Below, piece after piece: positions 23,701 to 34,893 of a DNA stretch of 64,000 nucleotides. The stretch lies in contig CM043960.1 in assembly GCA_014529385.2 (NCBI GenBank), forward strand, positions 23,555,896 to 23,619,895, read 5' to 3'. The notes under the pieces are model-generated. The model ran no database searches and had not been told where the DNA came from. It saw only the letters and a program-made list of their open reading frames with translations. A program made the position numbers and the translations under genes. This DNA is from Adiantum capillus-veneris. Taxonomy: Eukaryota > Streptophyta > Polypodiopsida > Polypodiales > Pteridaceae. Position 1 is the first letter of the stretch. The number at the start of each line of letters is the position of its first letter.

Positions 23701-24979
23701 AAGAATTCATTAACATATATTAAACATTTACTTAATTATATTGTGTGTGTGTGTATGTATGTATGTATAGAACTTACTAGAATTATGCAAGGTGAAGCTT
23801 GACTTTATCATTGTAAAAGAACAGAATGCAAGAGAAGTCAAGCCATGTGAGTAAGTGAAATGAAAATATCCATTTAATACTTTAAAACCAAAATAACATT
23901 TAAGATACGTCTCAATCATCAGTGAAAACATTGAAAGTATCCCTATCCCAACACTTCTCTAAGGCTTCTTTCATAAAGCCAAAAACTTAGCAAGAGCTGC
24001 CAACATTTACGCCTCCTCGCTCACCTGCTCATCGCCCTTGTCTTTCTTGGCTGCCTACAGACCATCTGTGAGTGTGCCCTCCTCCATTGCGTGTTTAGCT
24101 TTCCCTTCATTTTCTTCGATTGCAGAGGCAAAATCGTTGTTGGTTCCGTTTATAAACGATTTTCCTAAAATCGTTGGCACATACCTAAAATCGTTGACAA
24201 ATAGTAGTGCTAATATGTAACTATCAAAGTGAGTAGGGTGGCACGATTATGAGGGCATGCTATTTCTATCCATTACTAAGGTTTAGAAGTTTCCTATGAT
24301 CTATGCCACCTAGCATATAAAATATATGCTACTATGTAAAACCCTAAATGGTTGAAAGGGTGACACCTAGATTGGCTTCATTTTCTAATCATGTCAATGT
24401 GCCATGTGGGTTGGGTAGTGTTGGATTACATGCAGATGACGACGCGGATCAACAACGATGGATGGTTGATGGGCGACGCGTGAATGGCTTGTCGTTGGTC
24501 ATGCGGTGTCGCAGTAGTACAGGGAGCGTGTGCAATGCATGTGAATAAATATCGAGTAAGGAGCTACAAGATATATATATATATATTTTTCAAGAAAGTC
24601 AACAAGACTTGGAAAGGCCAACGGCTACCTTTTCAATGGCAAAGAGCCACGTACAGTTCATGCTTTGACATATGAAAAGCCACGTACACAGCAACAAACT
24701 CTTAAAGGGGACATTTCAAGGGCTATACGTGTGCCACATGAAAAGGTGAGTTTTGAATGAACTTATCTGTGTATTTTTTGTACATGACTTTTGGGGCTTC
24801 ATGGTTGTTGAATAGTAAAACCCTTCCTTGCAAGATTAAGGGGCGGGGCGAGGCCCAACAACAATACAATGAATGTGCAGCAGCTCAACTTGAGCTGGCG
24901 CCATTGATGACAGTAGAACCTCCTCAAACTTCTTCACACCGCCGGCGGCCACCGTGATCGAGTTCTACTTCGTCCCTCT
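20733..24979. other. Gene-free spacer with small duplications
   Basis: No convincing coding region. A block with TTTAGTGGTGGCAAATTTTATT (21753-21790, extending to about 21860) recurs about 300 bp later (to about 22150) with divergence, an old tandem duplication. TA/GT-rich microsatellites lie at 23637-23700 and 23741-23768. The rest is unrecognised. Confidence 0.55.
24256..24412 (+). repeat. Dispersed repeat, copy 2
   Basis: A second copy of the repeat at 17163-17295, direct orientation, about 7.1 kb away. Shared phrases are TATCCAT(A/T)ACTAAG, TTGAAAGGGTG and CAATGTGCCATGTG. It has an extra AT-rich piece around 24300-24335. Confidence 0.65.
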
Positions 24980-25453
24980 TCACATTCTGTATTTGCCCAC
25001 TTGCTCTGCATCTGAGCTTCGCTGCTGATTTGCACATTTTGTGAACGCCGGCAGTCTGTCTTCGGTTGGCGAACAAGAACCTTGTACTTGGGCGAGGGCG
25101 ACCGCAACTGCTTCGTCTATGGAAATACGGATCTCTGCCACCGCTTCGTCTATGGAAATTATACGCATCTCTCCCACCGCATCATCCGAGCCCACCCCAC
25201 TAGCCGATTGCTCATCACAACTCGTTTGCCTGCATCCGTTAAGCTCATCAGTTTGATTGCATGAGCACGGCTCTGTCGCACCATTCAATTGCTCATTCGA
25301 CGAGTTAGTGGATGTCTGGTCGTGCGATTGCGAGCCTGTATTGCGATGTTGTGCGCTCGCCTTTTTCTTCACTGTGGCTCCGTAGCAGAGCAAGGCAAAC
25401 CATGTGGTCAGGACGATGATTAGCGCCAGGAGCCAGGCAAGGTGCCGCTCCAT
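24980..25453 (-). CDS. Small hypothetical membrane-anchored protein
   Basis: A 157-residue frame with a clear ATG at 25453. Residues about 4-25 (HLAWLLALIIVLTTWFALLCYG) form one strongly hydrophobic segment followed by KKK. This fits a signal anchor with the rest on the cytoplasmic side, or a signal peptide. The middle is rich in Ser, Thr, Asn and Gln, with a Cys cluster (CSCNQTDELNGCRQTSC). Near residue 100 the phrase ISIDEAVA is duplicated, visible in the DNA as a short direct repeat. The local sequence is more GC- and CpG-rich than its surroundings, so it might be a genuine single-exon gene. No known domain is seen. An accidental frame in a GC-rich island cannot be excluded. Confidence 0.38.
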   Translation of the reverse strand: MERHLAWLLALIIVLTTWFALLCYGATVKKKASAQHRNTGSQSHDQTSTNSSNEQLNGATEPCSCNQTDELNGCRQTSCDEQSASGVGSDDAVGEMRIISIDEAVAEIRISIDEAVAVALAQVQGSCSPTEDRLPAFTKCANQQRSSDAEQVGKYRM

Positions 25454-25733
25454 AATACTGTGAGGTTTTACATCAGATTGATGGTGGGGGGAATGTTGAC
25501 GGGCATGGCGGAATGAAGCACAATCAAATGGGGCCTCGGCGGTTGAAGTGTGTGATTAGCGCTTAAAGCACGCGATTAACCTGTAAGCGACCGGGGATTA
25601 GTGCGTAATTAGCGACCAGGGTTAAGAGACCGAATGAATGATCAACGAAAACTCCAGTATGAGCAGCCCTCTGGGCAGGGAAGAGAGAATAGGGTGCATT
25701 CAAGGCAATAAAGTATGATGAAAGAGAGCTCGT

Positions 25734-25784
<51 letters not shown>

Positions 25785-25785
25785 C
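25734..25785. repeat. Compound GT/GA microsatellite
   Basis: A TG run passes directly into an AG run. A second, TC-rich run lies at about 25920-25951. The flanking frames reading SLSLSHTHTH are artefacts of this repeat. Confidence 0.95.
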
Positions 25786-26169
25786 TGCAGAGAGACCGAC
25801 CCAAAATCGTTTTTCCGTGGAATTTTGGAGGAGAAGGTGTATGTACATTGTATAGTTGTAATATGTATATAGGAGAGGAGCCGATTTTTCTTCCTGGCTT
25901 TCTAAATTTGTGGTACGGCACTCTCTCTCTCTCGCTCTCTCTCTCTCTCTCGTACACCCCCCGTCACCTCCGTGCACGTTTCGGACTAAACACCAAATCC
26001 GCGTTCAAACTTCGCGTCTCCAATTTAATAGATCTTGCGTAAGGGCCCAAAGTTCAAACTCTTATCCAGAATTTATAAGTCAAGCCCCCGTTATCTTACA
26101 CGGACGAATCTTGGGGGGGGGGGATCAACGACAATCGCCGTTGGATGCGGTTCTGTAAATTCCGGGATG

Positions 26170-26625
26170 ATTACCAAAATACCCCTCTAATTTGTGGAAA
26201 TTCCTAAAATACCCTTCAAATTTTAAAAATTCCCAAAATACCCTTGTATCTATTTTGATTGGATTTTTCAAGATTTTTTCATCTTTACTCCTTTTTGACA
26301 ATTGAGATCTGCTTTGCCTGCTTAGCATGTGATTTGTCACAAATTACCTAGCGAAAAAAGGCAATTATGTCTAAAGATAAAGCAATTCATCTCCAAAGCC
26401 TACATTATCAACTCAAATTTTGGATTTAGCATCTTCTATTGATAAGCAATGAATCTTTTATGAAACGCTATTAATCTTTGGAGAAATTAAATTTCACAAC
26501 CGGGGGTATTTTGAGAATTTTGGAAAATTTGAAGGGCATTTTGGAATTTATGACAAAATATTGGGGATATTTAGGGAATCTTTGAAATTGGGAATTTCCA
26601 CAAATTAGAGGGATATTTTGGTAAT
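26170..26625. mobile_element. MITE-like element with 35-bp terminal inverted repeats
   Basis: The 35-bp ends match as inverted repeats with one mismatch. The left end (26170-26204) starts ATTACCAAAATACCCCTC and the right end (26591-26625) is its complement. Inverted similarity continues inward (AAAATACCCTTCAAATTTT-type blocks). The middle has no coding capacity. It contains a block around TTGACAATTGAGATC and TTTGTCACAAATTAC that recurs inverted in the copy near 36 kb. The length of about 456 bp and the lack of coding fit a non-autonomous DNA transposon. The target duplication is unclear, so the superfamily is not assigned. Confidence 0.75.
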
Positions 26626-26659
26626 TTTCCCAAAAGTAAATTCAGAGAATCACGTAAAT

Positions 26660-26745
26660 TCAAGCCACGCAATCGGACTTAAACCCATAACCTCTATCTT
26701 CGAACCCATGTGTCCTAACCACTTCGCCCACACACCTTTTTGATA
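26660..26745 (-). repeat. tRNA-derived SINE-like promoter remnant
   Basis: On the minus strand GCGAAGTGGTTAGG (26714-26727) resembles a polymerase III A box of the Leu/Ser tRNA type. GGGTTTAAGTCC (26675-26686) resembles a B box at about the right distance. No cloverleaf could be drawn, so this is a SINE or tRNA pseudogene rather than a tRNA. Confidence 0.45.
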
Positions 26746-27016
26746 TATATGACACTTTTTGTAAATTTGAGTTTAGCTTTTGAACATTTGGGAGATTTTG
26801 TAAATTTGGACCGCCAAAATAACAGCCCACGATCCACTCACGCTCTGAAAGTGACCCCCACCATAGATCCCCTCCCCCCTTGCCCCTGTCATATACCCCC
26901 CCTCAACTTTATCTAACACGGGATCTTAATGACCCCTCGGCGGTGGGATCAACAGTGGCAAGCTCGCTACGAGGATCTCGAGGAGGTCAGAATGCATTGA
27001 TCTACAACCCCGCCCC

Positions 27017-27075
27017 TTGGAGACTCAAACCCAAGACCTCTTGTTTGGCGAAACCAGTCTCTGATAAAGTGAACT
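27017..27075 (-). repeat. SINE-like B-box remnant
   Basis: The minus strand contains GGGTTTGAGTCTCC (about 27019-27032), close to the consensus B box. The matching A box is weak. Confidence 0.3.
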
Positions 27076-27477
27076 CGGACAGGGTCAAAAGTGAACATGG
27101 ATCAAAAAAGTAAAAATGGACAAAAAAAAGTAAACAAGGACAAATCAGACGGCATCCGAGTTTTGCGAGAAATGAGCTTCACTTCAGCGTCGTAGATCCC
27201 ACTGCTTATACTTCATTCAACATCCCGTGTTAGATAGTGCACATTTCATGCTTATACTTCAGCCTACCTCGCATTTCGTGTGCGTAGCTCCTCGATGTGG
27301 ATCCCATGACGGGGTCTTCATTGAAGATCTCGAGCGCCTCGAGCCCCCATAGCCCCCCCTCATCACTATGTCACACGGGCAGCTTCAAAGGCGCGGAGGC
27401 ATCCCAAATTTACAAATTGCACGCATTTACATTATGACATACTCAAATTCCATGTATCTCAATGAACGTGAAGCGAG

Positions 27478-27535
27478 CATAGTGGCTAGTGCACATGGCT
27501 CGCAGGGGGGAGGTCGTGGGTTCGAGACGTGGCAC
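27478..27535 (+). repeat. SINE-like A/B-box pair
   Basis: TAGTGGCTAGTGCACATGG (27480-27498) resembles an A box. GGTTCGAGACG (27519-27529) resembles a B box about 25-40 bases on. The context of simple AT-rich sequence and no tRNA fold suggests a SINE head. Confidence 0.45.
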
Positions 27536-27859
27536 GCGGACCGCCCCAAATTTACAAGCCTATCCGAGTTTACTTTTTTCCTTGAATTTACCCAAATACC
27601 TCAAATTTACAAATGTGCATTGGACAGCCCAAATCACCTCATCCCTAGATCCCATTTGAAGTTGCCCATGTGAGATAGGGTGGGGGCTAGCCCCAACCCA
27701 ATATGGAGATCCCTCATGCTTGGAGGGCCATGCATAGTGGTTCTCAGTGCTCCATACGGACTACACTTGCAAGGCTCGTCGGGTTGAATCATGTCCATTA
27801 TGTGTGCTACTTGACTCACGACCATGGCGAGCTTGCAGTCCAATTACCTGCTATAGTAT

Positions 27860-29485
27860 GTGTTCCTTGTTGGTGTCAAGGATATAAATAAGCAACTTAT
27901 TTCTACAGGCAAAGTCATTTCTGACAGTTCCCTTGTGCAGACTGTTCTTGATGCTTTGCCAAATTCTTACCAGACATTTGCTAGTACTTGGAGACTTATG
28001 ACCGAAGGAAATCCTGAAGTTGTCAAATTTGATGCATTGTGCACGGTGTTGTTGCAAGAGTCACTTTCCAAAAAAAATTTGGACTAAACAACATGCAGTT
28101 GAACAGGCCTTTATTGTTGCTCAAAGAAAAAGTGGTAACAGTAATGCAACCATTTCTCATGGTTCTTCTATGAGTGGAAAGGCACTTGTTTCTAATGCTT
28201 CTACTAGAAGCACTTCGTCTGGAAATTTTGGTGAAAAGGGCAAAAAAAAGATGCATTGACATTATTATAAAGCTAATGATCACTTGATCAAGCAGTGTCT
28301 GAAATTGAAGGCAAAAGAGGCTAAGAAGAAAGAGACTGGTTCCAGTACAAGTGCAGCTATTGTTGAGTCTTTTGTGAAAGGAGATTGTGATGCTGATGTA
28401 GATGCAGAATGGGCTTTTAGTGCACATTGCACTAAAGATCCTTCTGTCCATGATGCATGTATGTTAGTTGCTGTAGACGCTCATGTGTGGTACTTTACAA
28501 AGCGCATTACCTCTCATGATGACTTGTTTAACTCTCGAGGATGTGCCTCATGGGAATACAGCCACTTGTGGAAACAATGCCTCTTATCCAATCAAGGGAG
28601 TTAGAAAGATTGTGCTGACTCCTGCAAATGGCAGTTCTTTCACACTTGTTGATGCATTGTATGTACCTGGAATAAAAAAGAGTTTTTTTGTCTGTATTTG
28701 TACTTGCCAGACTTGGTATTGTAGTCAAATTTGTGGATGACAGATGTACAGTACATGATCTCAATTTTGGTGATGAAATTGTTGCATCTTGCATTTTAAA
28801 ATGTGGGATGTATAAGCTCACTTTGTATGAAAAGTGTAGGCGTTGTGGATTCAACGGCTATTTCAGATAAAAAACTTTGGTATGCATGTTTTGGACACCT
28901 GAATTTTTCCACTTTGTTGCGTTTGTAGAAATTTGATATGGTTCTTCTTTGACGCCTCTTGAAGAACCTGTCAAACATGTTTGTGAAGGATGTATTGTGG
29001 GTAAGATGCAGCGTTCTAAGTTTCCAAAGGATGGTTCAGTTAGGGCTACATGCAAGTTGCAGCTTTTGCATAGTGATGTTTGTGGACCCATGCAAACCCC
29101 GTCCGTGGGCAATTACCTTTACTTTGTGACTTTCATTGATGATTACTACAGGCATGCATGGGTGTATCCGCTTAAGGCAAAGTCCGAAGTGTTTATGTGC
29201 TTCAAGCAATTTCTGGCTATGGCTAAAAATGTCTCAAAATGCACTATGGGCACCCTCGGTTCCGATCGAGGGGGGGAGTATATGTCTCATGAATTTAATG
29301 CATTGATGGCTCGTCATGGGATAAACAACCAATGTACAATGTCGTATACACCTCAGCAAAATGGTGTTCCTGAGAGGAAAAACAGGTCACTTACGAAAAT
29401 GGCACGATGTATGGTTAAAAGTCAAGCTTTGCCACATGACTCCATATGAAGCATGGCATGATAGAAAGCCATCTGTTTAGCACAT
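27860..29485 (+). pseudogene. Deleted copia gag-pol fragment
   Basis: A second copy of the 3-8 kb copia family, in the opposite orientation. It begins mid-gag (from VKDINKQLIS), then shows a decayed zinc-knuckle region, protease remnant (WYF with the catalytic DSGA lost), the GAG-pre-integrase region, HHCC (HVCEGCIVGKMQ) and the integrase core (HSDVCGP, DDYYRHAWVYPL, GSDRGGEY, YTPQQNGVPERK). At about 29440 roughly 25 integrase codons are missing between LPH and TPYEAW. At 29485 the rest of pol, including all of reverse transcriptase and RNase H, is gone. The LTR follows directly. Several stops and frame changes are present. It is non-functional. Confidence 0.9.
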
Positions 29486-29711
29486 TGTTACCATATACAT
29501 GTGGTAGTGATGTGTGTGAACACACTAGGACCACAGGGGTATTTTTTCCCTCTTTAAGAGGTTTTTTTCCCGTGCATTGTATATACGCCCATCACTCTAT
29601 GGCTATCTATCTTTCCATTGCACACTAAGTAATACATTCTCCATTGTGTGCCTTGAGCTTCGTTCGTCTTCTCCAAGCTGTGTGCGCTTCTCTGCAACCC
29701 TAATTCCAACA
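29486..29711 (+). repeat. Copia LTR joined to both interior and leader
   Basis: A 226-bp LTR of the same family as 3014-3240, starting TGTTACCATATACATG and ending TTCCAACA. It follows a pol fragment on its left and precedes a primer-binding site on its right. It therefore has the context of a 3' LTR and a 5' LTR at once. Confidence 0.92.
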
Positions 29712-30031
29712 ATTGGTATCAGAGCAGGTTGCGTCCTCCCAGGCTTAGTCGCCAGTTGCTCGAGCAGACACCTGCTCACTTTTTCCGATTTCAATGAGCT
29801 TTGGCGAGCATTCGCAAAACTTAGTCTGCTCAGATTTTTGATTCGGGCTCATTTCGGCCTCCGTTTCCACTACAGGCAAGTCTGCTCAAGCAATTTCGTC
29901 ATTTTGTGCAAAATTTTTGTCAGTGCCATTTTCTGCATAACATGTGTCTTACAGTCTTCTACGGTTTGTGCTATATAGCACGTGTTGTTTCCGCTTCGTT
30001 TCTCCTCTTTTCGGGCCGTTTTCACATCAGG
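29712..30031 (+). mobile_element. Copia primer-binding site and leader, truncated
   Basis: TGGTATCAGAGC (29714-29725) is the initiator-tRNA-Met primer-binding site. The leader follows the complete copy's leader to TTCACATCAGG, a few bases before where the gag ATG should be. There a gypsy LTR on the minus strand begins. Confidence 0.88.
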
Positions 30032-31340
30032 TGTAATGGAATTGGCCTTTTTAACTTGAGAGTAGCGGAAATTATTGAGAGTACTTTTGAGAAATGACTT
30101 TGTGAGCATAGCGGGTGAACATAGTTGAAGATAGCAACATAATCATAGCAATCAGTTAACTTGGCATGAACAATACTTTTGCAAGAGAGAGAATTTAGAG
30201 AACATGACAACAGTGGAGGACCGGATTTATGTGGAGCTAGTCCCCCCTCCAATAGGCATTTGTATTGTGATTTCTCCCATTAAGAGAGACTTGTTACAAT
30301 ACAATCTTTGTGTTCCTTGTGACCTAGGTGATGCAATGAAGATGGAAAGCTTCATGCATCACAAACATAACATAAACTTGAAGAAAGCTTTAACTATCCC
30401 AAGCCTCAGTCCCAAGACCTCAAACACCTTCGAAGGTGGAGAGAGCTAGGAGGGAATGAGGGTAGGGAACAAGAAGAAGAAACATTTCGTAGGAGAAAGA
30501 ATTAGTTCCTCACTTATCATAACTCTTGTTGCTAGCATACATAATAGCATAGTAATGAAGAAGAAGGAGATGGAAAGCTTAAGCATTGAAGCATGGCTCT
30601 TGGTTGGATTTGCACTCCATAGCCAAGAGTGTTGGTGTAGGCTCTCAACCTCTACTTGCTTGGAGAAGGAGAGGGAGCTCTTGCACTTTTCATAGCACAC
30701 AATGAGAGTTTTTGTGAGTGTGTGTGGGTGAGTATACCCCCTAAGCAACCCCCTAGCTTGCTTGGGTCGACCCCCCCTTGTAGCTCATGCTTGAAGCTCA
30801 TTGGACCCCTCCAGGCCTAGCCAATCATAAGCAGGAGGCATTACAAGCAACAAGGGTAGCCTTGAGACAAGTGTCCCCCTTTCCTCTTTGAGAGAGAGGG
30901 CTAGATAAATGCTAAATCAATTAATTAAATCTCCTAACTTATTATTGGACCCCTTGGGTGGCCAACCAATAGGCTTCAGGCACACCATGAGGGCAACATG
31001 AGGAGGAACTTGACAAGTGTCCCTTTTGCTTTCTTTGTACCATGCATGCCTTGTGTGAGTGTGTGGGTGTTCTCTATCATCCCCCCTCCTTGTAGGGATT
31101 GTATCTTTGACTTTTTGACACCTCAAGCCCCTCATGCATAGGCCCAGTTCCCACCACAAGCTTGGCTCTTAAGCACTTTAAGCTTGGGCTGGGTTCTCAC
31201 CTCAAGTGAAACCCTAGCATCTCAAGCATGTCAAGCACCTCAAGCATCTTAATAATTAAACACCTCAAGCATCTCAAGCACATCAATCATCAAGCATGAC
31301 AAGCAAGACAAGCACCTCGAGCTGGTCGGGTTCCCGCGCC
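30032..31340 (-). mobile_element. Truncated gypsy LTR (family A), minus strand
   Basis: It starts TGTAATGG, the reverse complement of the family A LTR end CCATTACA. It continues through reverse complements of the diagnostic blocks (ACCTTCGAAGGTG, TTGGTTGGATTTGCA-type, CCTATTGG/CCAAT pairs). Its inner end carries AGCACCTCAAGC minisatellite-like repeats and then stops near 31340. About 200-300 bp of the LTR start is therefore missing. No primer-binding site abuts it. Confidence 0.75.
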
Positions 31341-31788
31341 TCAGATATGCTTTGAAATTGCTAAGCTCTATGGTGTTTTGAAATGCAGTAACATCGTCAA
31401 GCTAAGCATATTCCACTTTGCCTCACACTGTTTTAAAACGCTTAGCAAAATTTCCTTCACACCAATAGCACCCTGCGCAAGCGCTTCTAGCCGACATCGT
31501 TTTGATATGCCTCTGTAGGGGCACCTCCTAGGAAGACGAGATTTCCAAGGACACCGCCTTGCGTCTTGAGATGCCGATCTAGCAAAACCAATGCTCAATT
31601 GCCTTAGCCGACTTCCTGCAACCATAGATCCTAATGGTGTCCTCTGTACTCTATCAACATGCATACCATCCAAGAAAATAAATCTTAATCTCAATTACCC
31701 AATTGCAATGAACAACTCCAACCTTTCATAGCTACTCAAGGACCTCTCTTCTTAGGCAAGGAGAGAGAAACCTCAGCTCTGATACCAA
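31341..31788 (-). mobile_element. Gypsy leader and primer-binding site, minus strand
   Basis: On the minus strand TGGTATCAGAGC (31776-31787) follows an LTR end. It is followed by GGTTTCTCTCTCCTTGCC and AAGAGAGGTCCT, the same leader pattern as at 49611-49650. Further in, the sequence is not similar to the other leaders and no gag is left. The open frame at 31368-31694 in this piece has no recognisable domain. Confidence 0.7.
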
Positions 31789-32375
31789 TGTTAGAGAATC
31801 TAGTTCTTACTTTTAGAGTCAACAAAATTTAACTATGAAGAGGGTTTTCCTTACAAGAAAGATAGAGAGGAGACTATATATTGTGCTGGGTTGATTTCTT
31901 TACACAATTACACAATAAAAACACCATAATCATGCACATAATTCTAAGATATTACCCAACTAAGATTGACAACTCGATGAGGACCAAATTTACTTGGATC
32001 CGGTTCCCCCTCCAAAACAACTTGTATTATAATACTCTCAAAAGAGATCTTTGTTACAATACAAGTTTGTGCTCTTGGGGAGCCTTACTTAAATCAAGAA
32101 GATGGTGTTATTCAAGATTCCATGGTTTGACCCTCCTTCCCAAACCCTAAACACCCCATCGAGGAGAAAGGAATTGTGGTAAAAGAGGAAGATGAGGGTG
32201 AAAAGAAGTATTTTTCAAGCAAGAGAATTGACACTCTGTGTACGCTTGCTCATGGGAAAACTCTTAGCATAGCTTAGTATGATATAATATTAGAGATGGA
32301 GAAGAAAAAAAGTTCATTGGCTTGGATTTGCATCCATAGCCAAGATCTTGAGCATACTCTGTCTCTAGAGCTCCC

Positions 32376-32426
<51 letters not shown>

Positions 32427-32900
32427 TGCTTTGTCAACTTGGACACTTGAGAGAGAGTGTGTGAGAGGAGAAAGAGAGCCCAAAATCCAACGATCCCGTC
32501 CTTGTATGCTTATGCAAGTGTGCAACTAGTCTTCAACTAGAATGGTTAACATTGGCCAATGACGTTGGAACACCCCATAATCAACTCATGCTTATCCCAC
32601 ACTTGTCCACTCTTGCCTTGCATGAAAGAAATCACCCCCTTCTCGTGGACCCTTCTTGGTAAGTGTAAACACCAACACACACTCACACACACTTGTTAAG
32701 TTCACGCAAAGCAAGTGTATGCTACTTTGGACATGTGGCCTAGCCAAGCTTAGTAAAGAAGGACTAGAATCAACTTACTAAATTAGAAAGGGATAACATA
32801 ACCTTAGTCTTTAGGTTTTCTCTTTAATTTGATAAAAACCAATTATCAATTAGCTCGGATGCAAGATCTTTGCACAAACCTTGGAGGGTCATGTAACTTT
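31789..32900 (-). mobile_element. Gypsy LTR (family C), minus strand, outer end unresolved
   Basis: It abuts the primer-binding site and starts TGTTAGAGAATC. Reverse-complement versions of the LTR blocks around CTCTTTTGAGAGTATTATAATACAAG and GGAGGGGGAACCGGATCC occur at 31995-32065, in the same order as in the other gypsy LTRs. A GA microsatellite lies at 32378-32423. A 28-bp tandem duplication with CAAACCTTGGAGGGTCATG lies at 32873-32929. The far end could not be fixed. Confidence 0.6.
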
Positions 32901-34545
32901 GCACAAACCTTGGAGGGTCATGTAACTGGACCTAGACTATAGCCTACCTGCTAATTTAGAACCTGCTAAATAAAGATAAACTTTGGTAAAAAATAAAACT
33001 CACCTTTTGGATTTTAAAACTTTCACCTCTTGTGTGAAACCTTAACACGGTGCTTTGGAGGTACCACCAAACTGCTCCCAAAATCTGCTCAATCTAGATA
33101 ATTTATGGTAAGTTAGAATTTCACCCTAAGGCTTCCTAGACTTCATACTTGAAGTCTAAGAATTAATTAAAATGACTTGAGCCAAGCATAAACACCTTTT
33201 ATTCTTAAACTCTTATAATTTGCTCCGGGTCATCTCCTTATACCTTTGAACAAGGCTTCTTGGGATACAATTATCATTCTTTGACTTGTACCTATGACAA
33301 AGATAACTAGTTAGCAATTATCCTTGCTCTTTTATGGACTTTCCCCTTTTTGGTCCCAAGCCTTGAGTGGTTGGTTCATCAACACTTAATAAATTTCACT
33401 TGTTCTCTTTTTATTTCCTTGGACTTAAATGCCCAAATTAGGATGAAACACTTTTAGAAGGTTAGAAATTAATATTCATGAAAAAGAATATCGCCTCAAA
33501 CATTGAGGATGGTCGCACCACACTCTAGCCTCTTGACTTGGGAAATGGCACTAAACTAGATGCTCGCAACAATGAACAATCCTTGGAACAATGTGTTGAA
33601 GTTTTGAACATTAGAGAACATCAATCACCTAAAGACTCCTGTATGAGTTCTCGAATGCCACTATAGAAGGCCCTCTTATCTTTGGCCATAAGTGATCATA
33701 ATGATCGTACAAGAAGGTGATCAAAGGGTGTATTAAAATATGCTAGAGTTTACTTATCCCAACACGTTGTCACTTGAGCTTTCAATCAAGTCAACTTGCG
33801 AGCCTTAAATACATGGTCTTTTGTGCAGTGAATTTGAGTTCAAGCTCAAACAATCGTTTAGGCAAACATTATAGTTCCAAAAAGGGACATAACTTTCATA
33901 TAAAATGGGTTAGGCTTCTCGGCTATACAAGCTTGAACTTGAATCCACCACACAGACGGCTATGTGTTTGAATCTCACTAGCTGACTTGAATGGAAGCTT
34001 GGGAGGTGGTCAATCCTCCAGAGTCCAAGGGCAAAGTATAGGAGGAAGTTTTAGTTCCAAAAAAGGGACATAAATTTTGTTGAAATGAGTGCGGCTTTTT
34101 GATTATATGAACTTGAATTCTAATCCATAACACAAGATTACACACATCGTTGTAACTTTAGCAACGTTAAGAGCTCCATAGGAACCATGGCAATGTTTGA
34201 TAAGGAACTTTTCAGCAAACACAATAATTGATGTACGTGAGAACATTGCTGTGGGGCATGTGACAAAAAAGCTTTAGAATGGTTTTAATAATTTGGTCAA
34301 ACTCTCTTGCCAATATAAAACGAATCATCCATAATCCAAGCGTCAAATAATGATTTGGCATTTCCACGCCTTGGATACAATTAGTCTTTTGAGGCTTTTT
34401 TCATTTTTAAATCCGACAATAATTCAATCAAAGGTTAATTTGTAACATTAATTTCTTTTTTATTTAAAGATTTATCATCAAATTCTCACATGGAACGTGG
34501 GAAAGTTGTGTATGATGTGGGTGGAATTCACAAAGGTTGCTCTTG

Positions 34546-34618
<73 letters not shown>

Positions 34619-34893
34619 GCTAGAAAAATACATTTCTCCTAACCGAAGAAAATAAGGGCAAGCTTGAAATTCTCTCGGTTTTTACGTCAAAATTTAAAGC
34701 TTTTTAGTACGATGTGAATTAAATTCTTGATGAAAATTTTGCAAACGTGTCACATAGATTGTAGGTGACCTTCGTGGAAATAGAAAGAAACTAAGCAATA
34801 AATGATTTTAAGGGGAGTTGGGTGGAGCATGACCCGAAGACTTACAGCGATCGAAGGTTAAACATGAACAAGACATTTCAAAGTTCCATATTC
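32901..34893. other. Gene-free spacer with duplications and a microsatellite
   Basis: No coding region is seen. A block with TAGTTCCAAAAAGGGACATAA (33870) recurs diverged at 34052, offset about 180 bp, with matching downstream TTGAACTTGAAT phrases. A compound TC/AC microsatellite lies at about 34551-34616. Confidence 0.55.

Noticed and set aside
25642-26042. Overlapping open frames with SLSLS and HTHTH runs
   Set aside because: Produced by the compound GT/GA and TC repeats.
27480-27529. Possible tRNA gene
   Set aside because: A- and B-box-like words are present but I could not draw a cloverleaf or acceptor stem; a SINE remnant is more likely.
31368-31694. 108-residue minus-strand frame
   Set aside because: It lies in a retroelement leader and has no recognisable domain.
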